Shown: positions 1-12,394, counted from the stretch's first letter. The stretch: DNA of 36,286 nt from Patescibacteria group bacterium UBA5194 (GCA_002412935.1 DHWA01000003.1:43018-79303), one strand, 5' to 3'. The notes: generated by a model from the letters alone, not told the origin. Program-made: numbers and translations.

Positions 1-28
1 AGATGAGTTTTTTTATTTGCTTTTTTAT

Positions 29-56
29 TTGAACTTAAAATTAAATATAATATAAT
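29..56 (+). promoter_or_regulatory. promoter of the methyltransferase gene
   Basis: TTGAAC at 29-34 and TATAAT at 51-56 are separated by 16 bases and lie 29 bases before the ATG at 85. A second overlapping TATAAT is at 46-51. This is a sigma-70 style match in AT-rich DNA, so chance matches are possible. Confidence 0.5.
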
Positions 57-84
57 CAGCTAGATATATAATTAATTACATAAA

Positions 85-825
85 ATGGATACATACAACA
101 TATTTTTAGAATATTATGATAAGATAGTTAGATGAATAAACTCTCCTTTAGAAGATGAAGTAGAGTTTTTGAATACTCTTATAAAAAAATATATAAAAAA
201 AGAAAATACAAGCATCTCTATACTAGAAACTGCTTGTGGAACTTGAACTGTAGCAAAAGAATTTGAAAAATTATGATACAATATAATCTGACTTGATATA
301 AATCCAAAAATGCTTGAATTAGCCAAAAATAATTTAGCTGAAGAAAACTTGGTTTTATGAGATATGACAATTTTTTCGCTAGAAAAAAGCTTTGATGTAG
401 TTCTATGTAATTATAATTCTATTTGTCACCTACTTACTTGGCAAGAATGGCAAAATTTTTTCAAAATGTCTTATAATCATCTGGATAAATGATGAATGCT
501 TATTTTTGATATAAATACTTTATATGAATTTGAGAATATAACTCGTGATTTTGCACAATTTTATAACTTCTGAGAAGATACAGTTTGTCTTGAAATGTTT
601 AAAAAAACTTGATTTTATGAATGGATTGTAAAAATATTTAAAAAATCTCCAGATTGAAGATATGATTTGATTACTGAAAATGTAAAAGAAAACTCTTTTC
701 CTACTGAAATTATAAAAAAAGAACTAAAAAATAAGTGATTTAAAATACTTGAAATGATAGATTTTCATTATTGAGAAGTAAATCAAGAATCTGAGAGAGT
801 TTATTTTGTATGTGAAAAAAAGTAA
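85..825 (+). CDS. class I SAM-dependent methyltransferase
   Basis: A 246-residue protein, open only with TGA as Gly. Motif I of the Rossmann-type methyltransferases is clear near residues 48-56 (ETACGTGTV), followed by the acidic end of strand 2 (IIGLDINPKMLELA) and a motif near residue 92 (LGDMTIF), then a strand 4 region (FDVVLCNYNSICHL). This is the arrangement of small methyltransferases of the Methyltransf_25/11 type. The substrate cannot be read from the sequence. Strand, start and stop are unambiguous: the ATG follows a good promoter and the gene ends 17 bases before the stop of the convergent LysM gene. No signal peptide is seen, so it is cytoplasmic. The family is nearly certain; the substrate is unknown. 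Confidence 0.88.
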
Positions 826-842
826 ACAAAAATCATTATTAC

Positions 843-3800
843 TTATTTATTTTCAGTATTTTCACTTCAAGATAATTCATTTTGAAATGAAATAGTTTTT
901 CTTATATAACTAAAAAATGGATATCTAAATTCATCTTTTCAAGACCATTCTTCTTTTGTAGGAAGAAAAGAACTATCTATAGATGATACTTCAAGAAGAT
1001 TTTTAACTTCTTCATTTCATACAAAAGCAAAAATTTCATGAAAAATATCAGCATCTCTTTGCATATAAAGATCTGTTTTTTCAACTCATAATTCTATTTT
1101 CTTATTACCTATTGAATCTTTTGTAACTAAAATATTTCATATTCAACTTGCATCTACATTATCAGAAATAATAGTTTCTGGTATACCTTGTACTAATATT
1201 TGGTTTTTATATTGTTTTCATCCTATTTCAGGTACTGTATAATTACTTGTTGTAGGATGAAATTTTTTCCATTCTATAACATTTAGATCTCTCTTAAATT
1301 GATTAGATATATTACGAACTTTTTCTCCAAATGTTGCAAGTTTTGAAATAAGAAGCTTCTCATCTACTGTTCCTTGAAAGTTTTTCTGACTCAATATGAT
1401 TTGATCAGTAATTTTAATAATATTTTCAATAAATATATTTGTATCATATTTAATTGATCTCTTTCCTATAGCATCTGGAATTATTGCTTTACCAATTTGT
1501 CATCACATTTGTTCAAATTCCACTTTATTATGAGTAAGATTCACTCATCATTTTTCAAGAATCTGTGTATTTTCAAGAATACGATACATATAATTTTCCA
1601 TAAATCATAGATTTGCAACTTTTTCTCATTTATTATTAATAAAAATAATTCCATCTTCAAATCTATTCATTTTTATAGGATTATCTCTAAATGAGTCTAT
1701 TGGTTCAGACATTATTGTTAATACACCTTGTAGTTTCTGAAAATGTGTATTAATCTTGTCATTTAAAAGTGATGTTCCGATTATTTTACCAACTATATTA
1801 CTTCAATCCCCAGAATCAATACGAATAATACTATTAAGATTATCAGTAATAATACTCATATTTTCTTTGGTAAATTCAGTTTTTTTGAGAATATCTCTTA
1901 TCTGCGTTATCTTTTTTAAATCTTCTTTAATGTTTTTATTATCTACTTCAAGATATTTTTGTAATCAAGGTTCATTAATCTTATTCAATGCCTTTTGAAG
2001 TTGATCCTGACGAATCCATTCATCTTTAAATCCAGAACCGAGACTATCAATTCAACGAATTTGAAAATCTCAGATAGAACTAACACTCTTAATTTTTTGA
2101 AGAATAGGATAATCTTGTAACAATAATTTTGTGAATTTACCTGCTCACATTGGAATAAATCATTTCTTATTATCATATTCATATGTCTCTATAAAAAGAA
2201 TATTTTTTATAATATTTCTATTTTGCTCAGTAGTTATTACAGTATCAATAACATCATTATCTATTTGACTAAGTCTCTGAGAAATATTTTTAGTATAAGA
2301 AATATCTTTCAGACTACCTATTATCTCATCTAAATCTTTAAAATGAATAATTATAGAAGTTCCTGGTTTAAGCTTACCAGAATTAAAATCTTCCTCGGTA
2401 ATAAGATCTTGTTGTTTTTTAGAATTTCTTTGAATACCTCTAACTATTATCTCTTTCCATAATGGTCATTTTAGATAGTCATTAAGATCTTCAATTACTC
2501 AAAGGTTTGAATATTTTTTATAATAATCTTTTGATGAGAGTATATTTTGAACAAGACGATTATGAAGACGAGCTGTTGTATCTCAATTATATACTTTTAT
2601 ATGTGTATATTCTTTAAAAGGTGCCATCGTTTCATTTTCTTGCTGTTCTTGTTGTTTAACTGAAGCTATATATTGTTTAAAAATATCATATATATTTGTT
2701 GTATCAAAATATGGAATTATCCTATTAATATTTGTTGCTCATGGATTTGTACGATCTTCACTTTCCATAAATCACATCATTTGAAGTGCTTTAATTTGAA
2801 GTCAATAATACTTTTGGATAAGAGTATTATATTCTCTATGATATGTTGGCGAATTTACATCAAGTTTTGAAAATACTTCTTTCTCAAAAATTGGTATCTG
2901 TTTTTTTAAAATTTGTTCTATATTTTCAGAAAATACTGAACCTGTTTTTCATACCAGAATAGTTCCATCTTCATTTAATTTATATCTGACATCATAAACT
3001 CATTTTACTTTAAGATTATCAGTAATTTTTCCATATTTTTCCTTTACAAAATTTGAATCTTTATTAGGTTCTAAAAGTTCTGTTGGTAAAAAAACTCCAG
3101 AAGCTACAAATTCAAAAAAGAAACGGGTCCTTGCATTCATTTTTTCTTTTCTATCAGTATCGCTATTAACCATATGAAGTCAATCTATCATCATAGGACC
3201 ACTTATCTCAATAATATCTGTTGGCACTACTTGTATTTTATCCTGTTTTTTAGGATCAAATTCTTTTGCTATATCTATTTCTTTTCAGTTAATTTTAAGG
3301 TGAATAAGTGAAGCATATTTTTGCATTCCATCAATCATTTGTTTTCTTCAAATATCAGTCATAACAATACTACCATAATCCCCTCTTTGTTGAAGAAAAT
3401 TTGCAAGATAATCAATTACTGAAATTTTTCATTCTGGTATATTTTTTAGTTTTCTATCATTAATATCTTTAATAAATTTTTCTTTTTTAGTTATTTGTTC
3501 TTTCAATAAATTTATAGAACTGATATCATTATTATAAAGATTAATTGCCTGAAAAAGTTTATCATTTCAAACAAGAATATCATTATAATCAGTAGTATCA
3601 ATTTTTTTATAATCTCAGGAATTATTCTTATAAATTAGATTTTGTATTTCTTTAAATTCATTTTGGATACGTCTCCTACGAGATTGAAGTACAATAATAT
3701 AATTGGTGTCATCATCAGTCACAGGAAAATGTATAATACTAGGAAGTTCAGTTTTTATTCTATCAAAATTTTCAGTTTCAAATAATTTTTGAAGTTTTAT

Positions 3801-5009
3801 CTTTCTTGTTTCTTTTTCTATAGGATTATTAATTCATCTTATATATCTATCAATAATAACATCATCAATAATATTCATCTTTTTTTGAATAGTCGGATTA
3901 TTTTCGATTTTCAGAGCATCTACAAGATCTATTTTTCACTGAGTATATGAAATCTTAGTATTCATAATATCTGATTGAAGTATCGATAATTCATTATTTA
4001 ATATCTCTTCATTATGACCAAAAGGAATAATTTTTCAGTTTTTAACTTCTCATACTTCTCAAGCTACAAATTTCATATTAGCAATACCTGCATATATAGA
4101 CATATGTGTATTATAATGTTTTTCTTTTTCTCACATATTATAATCTGAAATCACTCATTTATATTTACTATATTTGAAAAAAAGTGGCATAAAACTACCT
4201 GGGACTCATTTTTCTTCAAGATATTTTCCATAATCAATAACCCCCTTTTTATATTCTTCACGATTTTCTTCTTGTATTGGATTTCATGAAGTAAGTAATC
4301 CTGGATTAAAATACTTCATAAGATTTTGTTTCTGTATAAAACCTATTTTCATAATCTCTTTTGGAAAAATCCAAGCATCAATATCTTTTGTATTTAACAA
4401 TTTTTTTTCTCACTCATTAAGATCACTCATATTATTACTATGAGTCAAAAACATTTTAGCAAAATGTGAACAACTAGCAGATCTTTCCATCGTAGGATCA
4501 ACTATTCTTGGAAGTCTAGGATCAAAAGTATTTTCTTGTGAAGCAATAAATGCTCCTAAAAATTTTATACCAAAAGATTGTGGACGTATTGGATATATTC
4601 ATTCATTAATTTCATTTTTAAGAGCTTTTACATCTCATTTTGCAACTTGCTCATTTTTTATAATAAAATCAGCTATTTTTTTTATTTGAACAATATCATT
4701 TTGAAATTTTTGAATATCTTTTGGTACAAATACCTTATTACCAGTTTGAGTGCTTTCACTCCAGGCTTTTATAAATATTCTAGATCCATTTTTTCCACTT
4801 ACTTCAAGATTATTGTTCATAAATCTATTCAATGCAAGAAGATCGTCGTAGTTTGATATATGATATTTTTGTGCAATTGACGCAATAGTATCATTGGGTT
4901 GTACATAATACAACTCAATATTTGCATGCATTTCTTCTTGCTTTTTTATAAGTTCTGGATTATCAATCTCAACTGCATGAGCAAGAATATCAATACTATT
5001 TTCTGACAT
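843..5009 (-). CDS. giant LysM-domain protein with possible NlpC/P60-like region
   Basis: A 1388-residue protein read from 5009 down to a TAA at 843-845. Residues about 34-82 form a LysM-type peptidoglycan-binding module (YVQPNDTIASIAQKYHISN, then DDLLALN). Cys180 in ASCSHFAKMF and His302 in THMSIYAG resemble the Cys and His motifs of NlpC/P60 cysteine peptidases. That match is tentative and was made by eye. The remaining 1000 residues are mixed helix and strand with no motif I recognise. No signal peptide follows the chosen ATG. An in-frame ATG at 5087 would add a hydrophobic stretch, but it lies upstream of the best -10 box (5047-5052), so 5009 is preferred. It is divergent from the transglutaminase gene at 5211. 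Likely role: cell-wall binding or remodelling, inferred from LysM only. Confidence 0.8.
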
Positions 5010-5046
5010 ATATAATAATAATAAAATACCTACTTTTTTGTATAGT

Positions 5047-5052
5047 ATTATA
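5047..5052 (-). promoter_or_regulatory. -10 box of the LysM gene
   Basis: TATAAT on the minus strand, 38 bases before the start at 5009. I see no convincing -35 at normal spacing. Its position favours the 5009 start over the in-frame ATG at 5087. Confidence 0.4.
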
Positions 5053-5146
5053 ATACCATTGATTATTTTTTTTTGCAAAAATATCACTAAAACTATCCAA
5101 AATAAAAATAAAAATTACTAATTCTAAAAATAAAGTAAAATAAAAT

Positions 5147-5176
5147 TTGACAGATTATTATAATATGTGGTAATAT
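5147..5176 (+). promoter_or_regulatory. promoter of the first transglutaminase-like gene
   Basis: A perfect TTGACA (5147-5152), 18 bases, then TAATAT (5171-5176), 34 bases before the ATG at 5211. It fires away from the LysM gene, so the two genes are divergently transcribed from a 201-base region. Confidence 0.55.
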
Positions 5177-5210
5177 ATATTTGTTATGTTTTAATAATAA
5201 AAATAAAAAA

Positions 5211-7106
5211 ATGAAAATAAATAATATTAAAAATTTACTTAAAAAAGTAAAAACAAAAATAGTTCTAACTAAAAATAAAATTAATAGTATTAAAATTAAT
5301 AATTTCTTATGATATTGAATCCTTTTCTTAGTTTTTAGTTTATTTATATGAATTAACCTATTTAATTTTTTAGTATGTTTATCTATTAAATATCCAGAAT
5401 TAAATATTTGAGTAAATAATTCATGACAAATTGCTTCATCAAAATATGAAAACATAGCTATTCCTAAAAATATAGATACAACAAACACTTTATCAAGTGA
5501 TGAAGAAGTATTAAATTACAACCAAACATCATCTAATTCATCTATTGAAGTTGAAAAAATTAATACACAGGTTTTAACACTAAAAGAAAACAAAAAAGAT
5601 TCTTTAAAAAATACTTCTTTATTAGAAGAGAATGACACAGAATTTAACTCTGCCTCAGAAAAAAAATTAGATAATAATAAATATAGTGAAGTTGAAATTA
5701 AAGAGATTATTAAAACACCTATTATTAAGCCTGAAAAAAAAGAGACTATTATAATCCCAATAGTAAAAAATATAGTTAAAACTGACATTAAACAGGTTTC
5801 AAAAATTGCTATAGTAGAACCTATTATAAAACCTGTAGCTAAAGATATCGTTGTAATTCCAGTAGTAAAAACTACTGTTGATTCAGTAGCAATTAATACA
5901 AATGATACCACATATCTTAATATTAATAATGAAATAAATTGATTATTAGATAAATTAAATGCCGATATATTTAGATGATTTAAGTTAAAAACAGTTAAAA
6001 ATAATAATATTTTTCTTGAAAATTGAACACGGTATACTTATGTATATAAAAATTTTCAAAATTTCTGAAAATGAATTATACCTTCTAATAATGATTTACA
6101 ACGTGCATGATTAGATAAAAACACTACTCTTTTATTATTAGATGATAGTATTTGAGCTTCATTCGTTACTGATTATACAAAAGTGAAATTAATTAGTGAT
6201 TATATAATTTTATGAATAACAAATAAACAAGAATTTTTAAATGAATTAGCTGATGATAAAAAATCTTTAAATACTGATACAGACAAATTATTTTTAAGTT
6301 TAAAAACTGAAACTCTTGAACTAACTAAATGATTAACAGAAGGTAATAAAATTAGTAAAATATATGATTATATTTTAAAAAATATCTCTTATTCTACTAA
6401 ATTTTCATTAGATAATAAAGAAATATTTTCTTGAATTGCAACATACAAAAATAAAAATTGAATTTGTTGATGATATACTAAATTGAATATATATATGTTA
6501 AGTTTTGCTTGAGTTTCTGGGGCAAAAGTTATTAGATGAGATGTGCTTGATGCTCCAGATTTTCCAAATATAGGTCATGCATGGGTACAAATCTGATCAT
6601 CATACTATGATCCAACATTTGATGATCCTGTTTGAGCTACAAAGACAAAAACTTATAGTGAATATAAATATTTTTGATTACCTAAAGATCTTTTCTATAC
6701 AAACAAATATAACTATTGAACTCTTCCCTCTTATTTAAAAACTGAGACTTTAGAATCCAGAGAAAACTTAATTAGAGATAATTTATCAAAACTTGTAACT
6801 AAGTATGAGAGTAAAAATTATATTTTATTGAAACCATTTATTTTTAGAATGAAAAATGGTTTAACTTATACTGAAAAAATAACTATAGAAAAATTAAAAA
6901 ACATTATTCCTTATTATGAGGTAAATAACTATGAATACATAGATAATGATCAAGTAAAAAAAATATCAAATATAGATTATTATACAACTAATGATTCAAA
7001 TTTAGAAATTCTACTTGAACAGGTAAATTATAATGTTGATTGATTAAAATTATTTAAATGGGATGATTGAAATTATAGACTAAGTTATAATTTAAATGTA
7101 AGCTAA
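5211..7106 (+). CDS. membrane-anchored transglutaminase-like (protease-fold) protein
   Basis: A 631-residue protein. A basic N-terminus and a membrane segment (about residues 34-58, YGILFLVFSLFIGINLF) are followed by a low-complexity Lys/Pro/Val/Glu linker to about residue 240, then a domain shared along its length with the next gene. The transglutaminase-like Cys-His-Asp triad is visible: Cys419 in ICGGY, His456 in GHAW and Asp467 in YYDPTFDD, with the usual spacing. Both glycines after Cys419 are TGA. The family includes peptidases and cross-linking enzymes acting on cell-surface proteins; which applies here cannot be told. A strong terminator follows at 7110-7160. The topology suggests the catalytic domain sits outside the membrane. 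Confidence 0.85.
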
Positions 7107-7109
7107 AAA

Positions 7110-7160
7110 CACTAAAAATAGCTCAAGAGGTGATGGCATTCTGTCACCTCTTTTTTAGTG
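7110..7160 (+). terminator. intrinsic terminator after the first transglutaminase-like gene
   Basis: An 8-bp GC-containing stem AGAGGTGA/TCACCTCT (7126-7133 with 7144-7151) runs into a T tract. An outer CACTAAAA/TTTTAGTG pairing extends it to 7110-7160. Confidence 0.8.
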
Positions 7161-7295
7161 CTATAAATAGATACTATATCTAAAATTAGCTGAAATCTAA
7201 TAGGTAAAACACTCTAATTGAAATATTATAATAATGTATAAAAATCATTTATACAAAAAAAAGTAAAAAATCATTTTACTTAATAAAAAAATATT

Positions 7296-8633
7296 ATGAA
7301 AACTATATCGAAAATATTATCTTCAATCATTATATCAATTATATCAATAACTTGATATACTTATGCAGATACATCAACAGTTACAAATACTTGAATCAAT
7401 AATAACACTTCTCTTTCTACTAGTTTAGATAAGGAAATAACTAGTTCATTAAATAAATTAAATAACAATATATATAATTCATTTAAAATAAAAGTATTAA
7501 AAAATGATAATATGTTTCTAGAAAATTGAGTATGGTATACTTATACATATAGCCAATACAAAAAATTATGAAAATGAATTATTTTATCAAAAAATGATTT
7601 TAAAAATGCTTGATTAGATACAAGTACAACTATTTTATTATTAGATGATAAGATTTGAGTTTCATTTGTTACTGATTATAAAAAAGTTAAATTAATTAGT
7701 GATTATATCATTTCATGAATTACAAATAAACAAGAATTTTTGAGAGAATTAGCTGATGATAAAAAATCATTAAACAATGATACAGATAAATTATTTTTAA
7801 GTTTAAAAACTGAAACTCTTAAATTAACTAAATGATTATCTAAAACAGATAAAATTTACAAAATATATGATTATATTTTAAAAAATATATCTTATTCAAA
7901 AACTTTTAGTACAGATAATAAAGAAATTTTTTCTTGAATAAATACTTATGAAAACAAAGATTGAATCTGTGGATGATATTCTAAATTAAATTTATATATG
8001 TTGAGTTTTGCTTGAATTTCAGATGTAGAAGTAAAAACTTGATATGTATTAGATTCTCCTATTTTTCCAGATGTAGGTCATGCATGGGTAAGAATTTGAG
8101 ATAAATATTATGACCCTACATATGATGATCCTATTTGAGTATCAAAAACAAAAACTTATAGTCAATATAAATATTTTGGATTACCAAAAGATTTATTCTA
8201 TACAAATAAATTTGATTATGGCACACTACCTTCTAATTTAAAATCTACAAATTTAGAATCTAGGAAAATTTTAATACAAAATAATTTATTAAAAATTTCA
8301 GATAAATATGTAAATAAAAATTATCTTTTACTAAAACCTTTTACTTTTAGAAAGGCTAATTCATTAACTTACAATGAAAAAATAAAAGTAGAAACAATTA
8401 AAAACATAATCCCCAGTTATGATGTAAATAATTATAAATATAAAGATAATAATCAAGTTAAATCAATTACAACTTTAGATTATTATACTATAAATGATTC
8501 AAATATTGAAACCTTACTTAAACAAATAGATTATAATCTTGATTGATTCAAATTATTTAAATGGGACAATTGAACATATAGATTAAGTTATAATGTAAAA
8601 ACTACTAATGAAATAGCTTACAACAATAAATAA
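7296..8633 (+). CDS. secreted transglutaminase-like protein, paralogue of the preceding gene
   Basis: A 445-residue protein with a typical signal peptide (MKTISKILSSIIISI... ending TYA at about residue 24), then a region strongly similar to residues 240-631 of the 5211 product. The triad is conserved: Cys225 in ICGGY, His262 in GHAW and Asp273 in YYDPTYDD. Here the first glycine after the Cys is GGA where the paralogue has TGA, direct internal evidence that TGA means Gly. It lacks the membrane anchor and Lys/Pro linker of its neighbour, so the pair looks like a duplication with one anchored and one released copy. It has its own leader and terminator and is therefore probably transcribed alone. 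Confidence 0.87.
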
Positions 8634-8645
8634 GCCTTGTACAAT

Positions 8646-8680
8646 CAGAAAAACACTAGAATTTATCTAGTGTTTTTCTG
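8646..8680. terminator. bidirectional terminator between convergent genes
   Basis: A 15-bp perfect stem (8646-8660 with 8666-8680, CAGAAAAACACTAGA and its complement) with a 5-base loop. A- and T-rich flanks let it serve both the transglutaminase gene and the minus-strand surface protein gene that ends at 8699. Confidence 0.8.
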
Positions 8681-8698
8681 TGTAAAATATATTAATTA

Positions 8699-11600
8699 TT
8701 AAAATATATTATTATAACTAATAGCTAGTTTTAATTTTAAATAATTTAATAAATCTAACATCTTTTTATTTTGAGTCGTTTTTTCTAGATTTTGAATTCT
8801 ATTAAAAATCTGCAAAGTCTTTTTTATTCTTTTAGTTTTTTCTAGAGCTTCTAATTTTAATAGAATTTTATCTACAGCAATTCTATATTTAGCGGAAATA
8901 TTTCAACCATCTAAATAATTTTGAAGTGTAGCAATATTTCTAGAGGCATTTTTTTCTCAAGACTTACTTAAATCATCTATTTTTTTAATTATTAGTTTAT
9001 AATAATTATAAAATAATTGAATTCAACTTGAATCAGATTCTCATTGAATTACTGATGTAAAGTTTCAAGCAGCTACAGTATTATCTTCATTATTATATAA
9101 AGTTAATCTCCAACCACCACCACTTCAACCACCACCACTACCTCTACTAGGTGTAGGATCTGGAGTAGGATCTGGAGTAGGATCTGGATCTGGATTTGGA
9201 TTAACAATTTCATCCTCATGATTACCAAAATTATGGTCTACTCAATTAGGAATCCCTAAATCAACTATGTAACATCACTCATTCTCTGTTGGGTAAGTTT
9301 GTGTCCATCATTCTTGTTGTACTTCACAAACTGTATATTCTCAAACAGGAATATCAGAGAATAAATAATATCAATTTTCATCTGTTGTTCATGTATATGT
9401 AACTCAAGTAGATGTATTTGAATTAAGAGTTACAGTCCATCAACTCATTGTTAATTCTACTTCGTCCCACATTCAATCGTCATCTGCATCATTAAATTTA
9501 TATCAACCAATTGAATATCATTCAGGAATAATAATTTCATCCTCATGATTACCAAAATTATGGTCTACTCAATTAGGAATCCCTAAATCAACTATATGAC
9601 ATCATTCATTCTCTGTTGGGTAAGTTTGTGTCCATCATTCTTGTTGTACTTCACAAACTGTATATTCTCAAACAGGAACATCAGTAAATAAATAATATCA
9701 ATTTTCATCTGTTGTTCATGTATATGTAACTCAAGTAGATGTATTTGAATTAAGAGTTACTGTCCATCAACTCATTGTTAATTCTCCTTCATCCCATATT
9801 CAATCATCATCTGCATCATTAAATTTATATCAACCAATTGTATCTTCTAAAATTGGAAGTTTATAATTAAATCCTATACAATAATAAGTTTCAGATTCAT
9901 CTAAATCAACCCGTTCGTAATTATCATAGCTCACTACGTCTTTATGACAATACATTTCTGCACTTACATTATCATCATTATTACTTCAATTAGGTCAATA
10001 AGTAAAAGGAAGATATCAATTCTCTAGTACTTCACGAATTCTAATTTGACTTATATCTGTAGAAGGAATAACAATAGATCAAATAAATGTATGCCATCAA
10101 TCAGTCGCTTCTCAATAGAAGTCATCTCATGGATTAGCTACATCACTATATCCCCATTGAAATTTCCGATCGTCAACTAATTCACAATGTTCTCTATTAT
10201 CATCAGTATCAAGAAAATCTTGAGCAGTATTTTCATCAATATCATCTCATCAAGTTCACCAGTTAGGTAAATATGATTCATCATCACAAACTATTTTAGA
10301 AGCAACAAAATTTACTCTAGGTACATCATCTGGTATTGGTAATTCAGTACAGATAATACCTCATACTACTTCTTCTTCTTCATGTTCTCCTTCTGGAGGT
10401 CATTTACCTTCTGGAGGCCCTTTATCTTCAGGAATTCATCATTCATCTTCTTCACTTTCTTCATGAACATGATCTGAAGTTGTTGCAGTATTTTTAACCA
10501 ATACAATTCTTTCAGTATTAAGTTCTCAATTACAATTAACTTCACTAGGAGTAGCTGTTGGACTAACAGTATACGTTACATTATATGCAAATTCATCAGT
10601 ACCACTACCTATACTATCTTCATCTGCAATTATAACGTTTTCAATACCACCATTAAATGATGTATTAATAACTGGAGTTGGATTTAAATCATCATCTGAG
10701 ACAAATGTAAGTCAACGAACTACAGACGTTACTCAAGCAGGTAAAACAATATTGTCATATAATGTATAAGAACCTGTCCAACCAACATTATTAACTTTAA
10801 TAGTATATCCTGCTCTATAAGTACCAAAACCAATTTCATCTGGTCAATCAATAATTTTTTCCATTTCTATTTTAGGAATGTGGCATATTCCTAAATAATC
10901 TAAATCATGATCTGTTGCATGTGCACTGTTTTCATAAGCTTTCACTGGCATTACTATTGTTACTGGTTTAGATGGTTTACCAACAGGTACGTGACAAAAT
11001 GTCATCATATCTTGTTCCTCTTCATCAGTAGGAGGATCTTCTTCTTCTACAGGAGGATCTTCTTCTTCTGCAGGAGGATCTTCTTCTTCTACAATAACCT
11101 CTTCTGGTATTTGCAACTCAATACATGTTTCAGCACTTCCATTCCCATATTCTAAAATATTTGCAATATTTTTAACTAATACAATTCTTTCAGTATTTTC
11201 TTCTCAATTGCAATCAACACCACTAGGAATAGTTGTTGAATCAACAGTATAAGTTACTTTATAAGTAAATTCATCACTACCATTAATTAAAATACTTTCA
11301 TCTGTAATTATAGTATTTTGATCATCACCATTAAAAGATGAATTAACAACAGTATCTGTATTTGTATCATCATCTGATACAAAACCAAGTCAAGTTACCA
11401 CTGAAGTTACTCAAGTAGGTAAATCAATATTATCAGTTAATGTATAAAAACTAGTTCAACCAACATTATTAAGTCTAATATTATATTCTGCATCATAAAC
11501 ACCCGTACCAATTTCATTTGGTCAATTAACAGTTTTTGTAACTCCTATATTAGGAGCTATACAAACCCCCATATAATCTAGGAGATGATTCTGATGACCT

Positions 11601-11833
11601 TCTTCATCATACACTGATGAAGAAGCAGTTATTGTAACTGGATCAGCATCATTACCTTCAGGTACATGACAAAAAGTTACCTGTTCCACTCAACCACCTC
11701 AACCACCTCAACCACCTCAACCACCTCAAGCACCTCAATTTCATGCACTAACTGAATTAACAAAAGCAAAATTGCTTCATAATAGTAATATAATTAAAAT
11801 CTCACTTACTATTTTTCTGATTTTATTATACAT
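8699..11833 (-). CDS. large secreted surface protein with repeated modules and two SdrD-B-type domains
   Basis: A 1044-residue protein. An N-terminal signal sequence (hydrophobic EILIILLLGSNFAFV) leads into a tract of 13 glycines. Two copies of a module of about 190 residues follow. Each begins with FCHVP-G and a C-terminal DYMGVC or DYLGIC, a motif I know from many bacterial surface proteins, and continues with a beta-rich part containing NNVGGT, YTL.DNI.LP.GVTSVV and NTERIVLVKN. A Glu/Asp/Pro-rich linker lies between them. Further on are two almost identical SdrD-B/prealbumin-type domains (GGYKFNDADDDG, YLF.D.PVGEYTVCEV), a Pro-Asp-Thr linker, a Gly-rich stretch (GSGGGG) and a helical C-terminal region of about 130 residues. 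There is no LPXTG motif or C-terminal membrane helix, so the anchoring mode is unclear. Likely an adhesin or surface-layer component. Confidence 0.85.
9206..9840. repeat. two near-identical tandem repeats inside the surface protein gene
   Basis: About 308 bases at 9206-9513 recur at 9533-9840 with an offset of 327 bases (109 codons) and only a few substitutions. They encode the two SdrD-B-type domains. The near identity at DNA level points to a recent duplication or ongoing conversion. Confidence 0.9.
11691..11739. repeat. 9-base tandem repeat encoding a glycine tract
   Basis: The unit CAACCACCT (minus-strand TGA-GGT-GGT) is repeated four to five times and encodes 13 glycines just after the signal peptide. 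TGA and GGT alternate regularly, so recoded and standard glycine codons are mixed inside one homopolymer. Tandem units of this kind can vary in number. Confidence 0.8.
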
Positions 11834-12197
11834 AATAATATTATTAAAAAATAAAATTTATTATACTAATACTTAAAATATATTAACATCGTCTAAAAAT
11901 TAAATTATTTTCCTTTAATTTTACAGTACTTCTTAAAAATAAATCAAACATAATATAAGTATTAAGAAATTATAACAACTATATATTATATACTTTAAAA
12001 ATATTTTTCTAAATAACGTTGTAACTTTTAGAAATTGAAATTAATATTTTTAAAGTTTTTTATTTTGATTTTTGATTTTTGTTGATTTTTATTTTTTCTA
12101 GTAATAATATTTATTATGAATATTTACTAAAAAATATTGTTAATAATTAATAATATAAACCTTAAACAAATTGTTAAAAAATAAAAAGATTATTTTT

Positions 12198-12242
12198 TAT
12201 ATTTATGTTTAATAATTTTTTTGTTTACTAAACATAAATATA
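12198..12242. repeat. 14-bp perfect inverted repeat
   Basis: TATATTTATGTTTA at 12198-12211 pairs with its complement at 12229-12242 across a 17-base spacer. It may be an operator or an RNA hairpin; no T tract follows, so it is not a standard terminator. Confidence 0.6.
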
Positions 12243-12376
12243 ATTTAATAAATTAATGTATGAACTTTGTATGAAAGTTAATATAAAATATTATTTTTAC
12301 TTGACTTTTTCTTTTATTATTTCTTTGGCTTTGTATATTGTTATATTTATATAAAACATAGATTTTTACCTCTGTA

Positions 12377-12394
12377 GTGACAAATAACTGTCAC
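12377..12394. repeat. small hairpin GTGACA/TGTCAC
   Basis: A 6-bp perfect stem with a 6-base loop (12377-12382 and 12389-12394), extendable by GTA/CAC with one mismatch. It stands out as the only GC-containing structure in this intergenic region and could end or attenuate a leader transcript. Confidence 0.35.

Noticed and set aside
4578..4856. Plus-strand open frame of 92 codons rich in Phe, Ile and Tyr
   Set aside because: It is the antisense shadow of the minus-strand LysM gene, with hydrophobic low-complexity composition and no start context.
5093..5911. Two minus-strand open frames with many hydrophobic residues
   Set aside because: They lie opposite the membrane anchor and Lys-rich linker of the transglutaminase gene; complements of Lys/Asn codons give false Phe/Ile/Leu membrane-like frames.
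9206..9840. Long direct repeats as a possible CRISPR or insertion element
   Set aside because: The units are in-frame protein domains of 109 codons, with no spacers and no transposase.
10907..11155. Plus-strand Phe/Trp/Cys-rich open frame
   Set aside because: It is antisense to the Glu/Asp/Pro-rich linker of the surface protein; the repeats create an artificial open frame.
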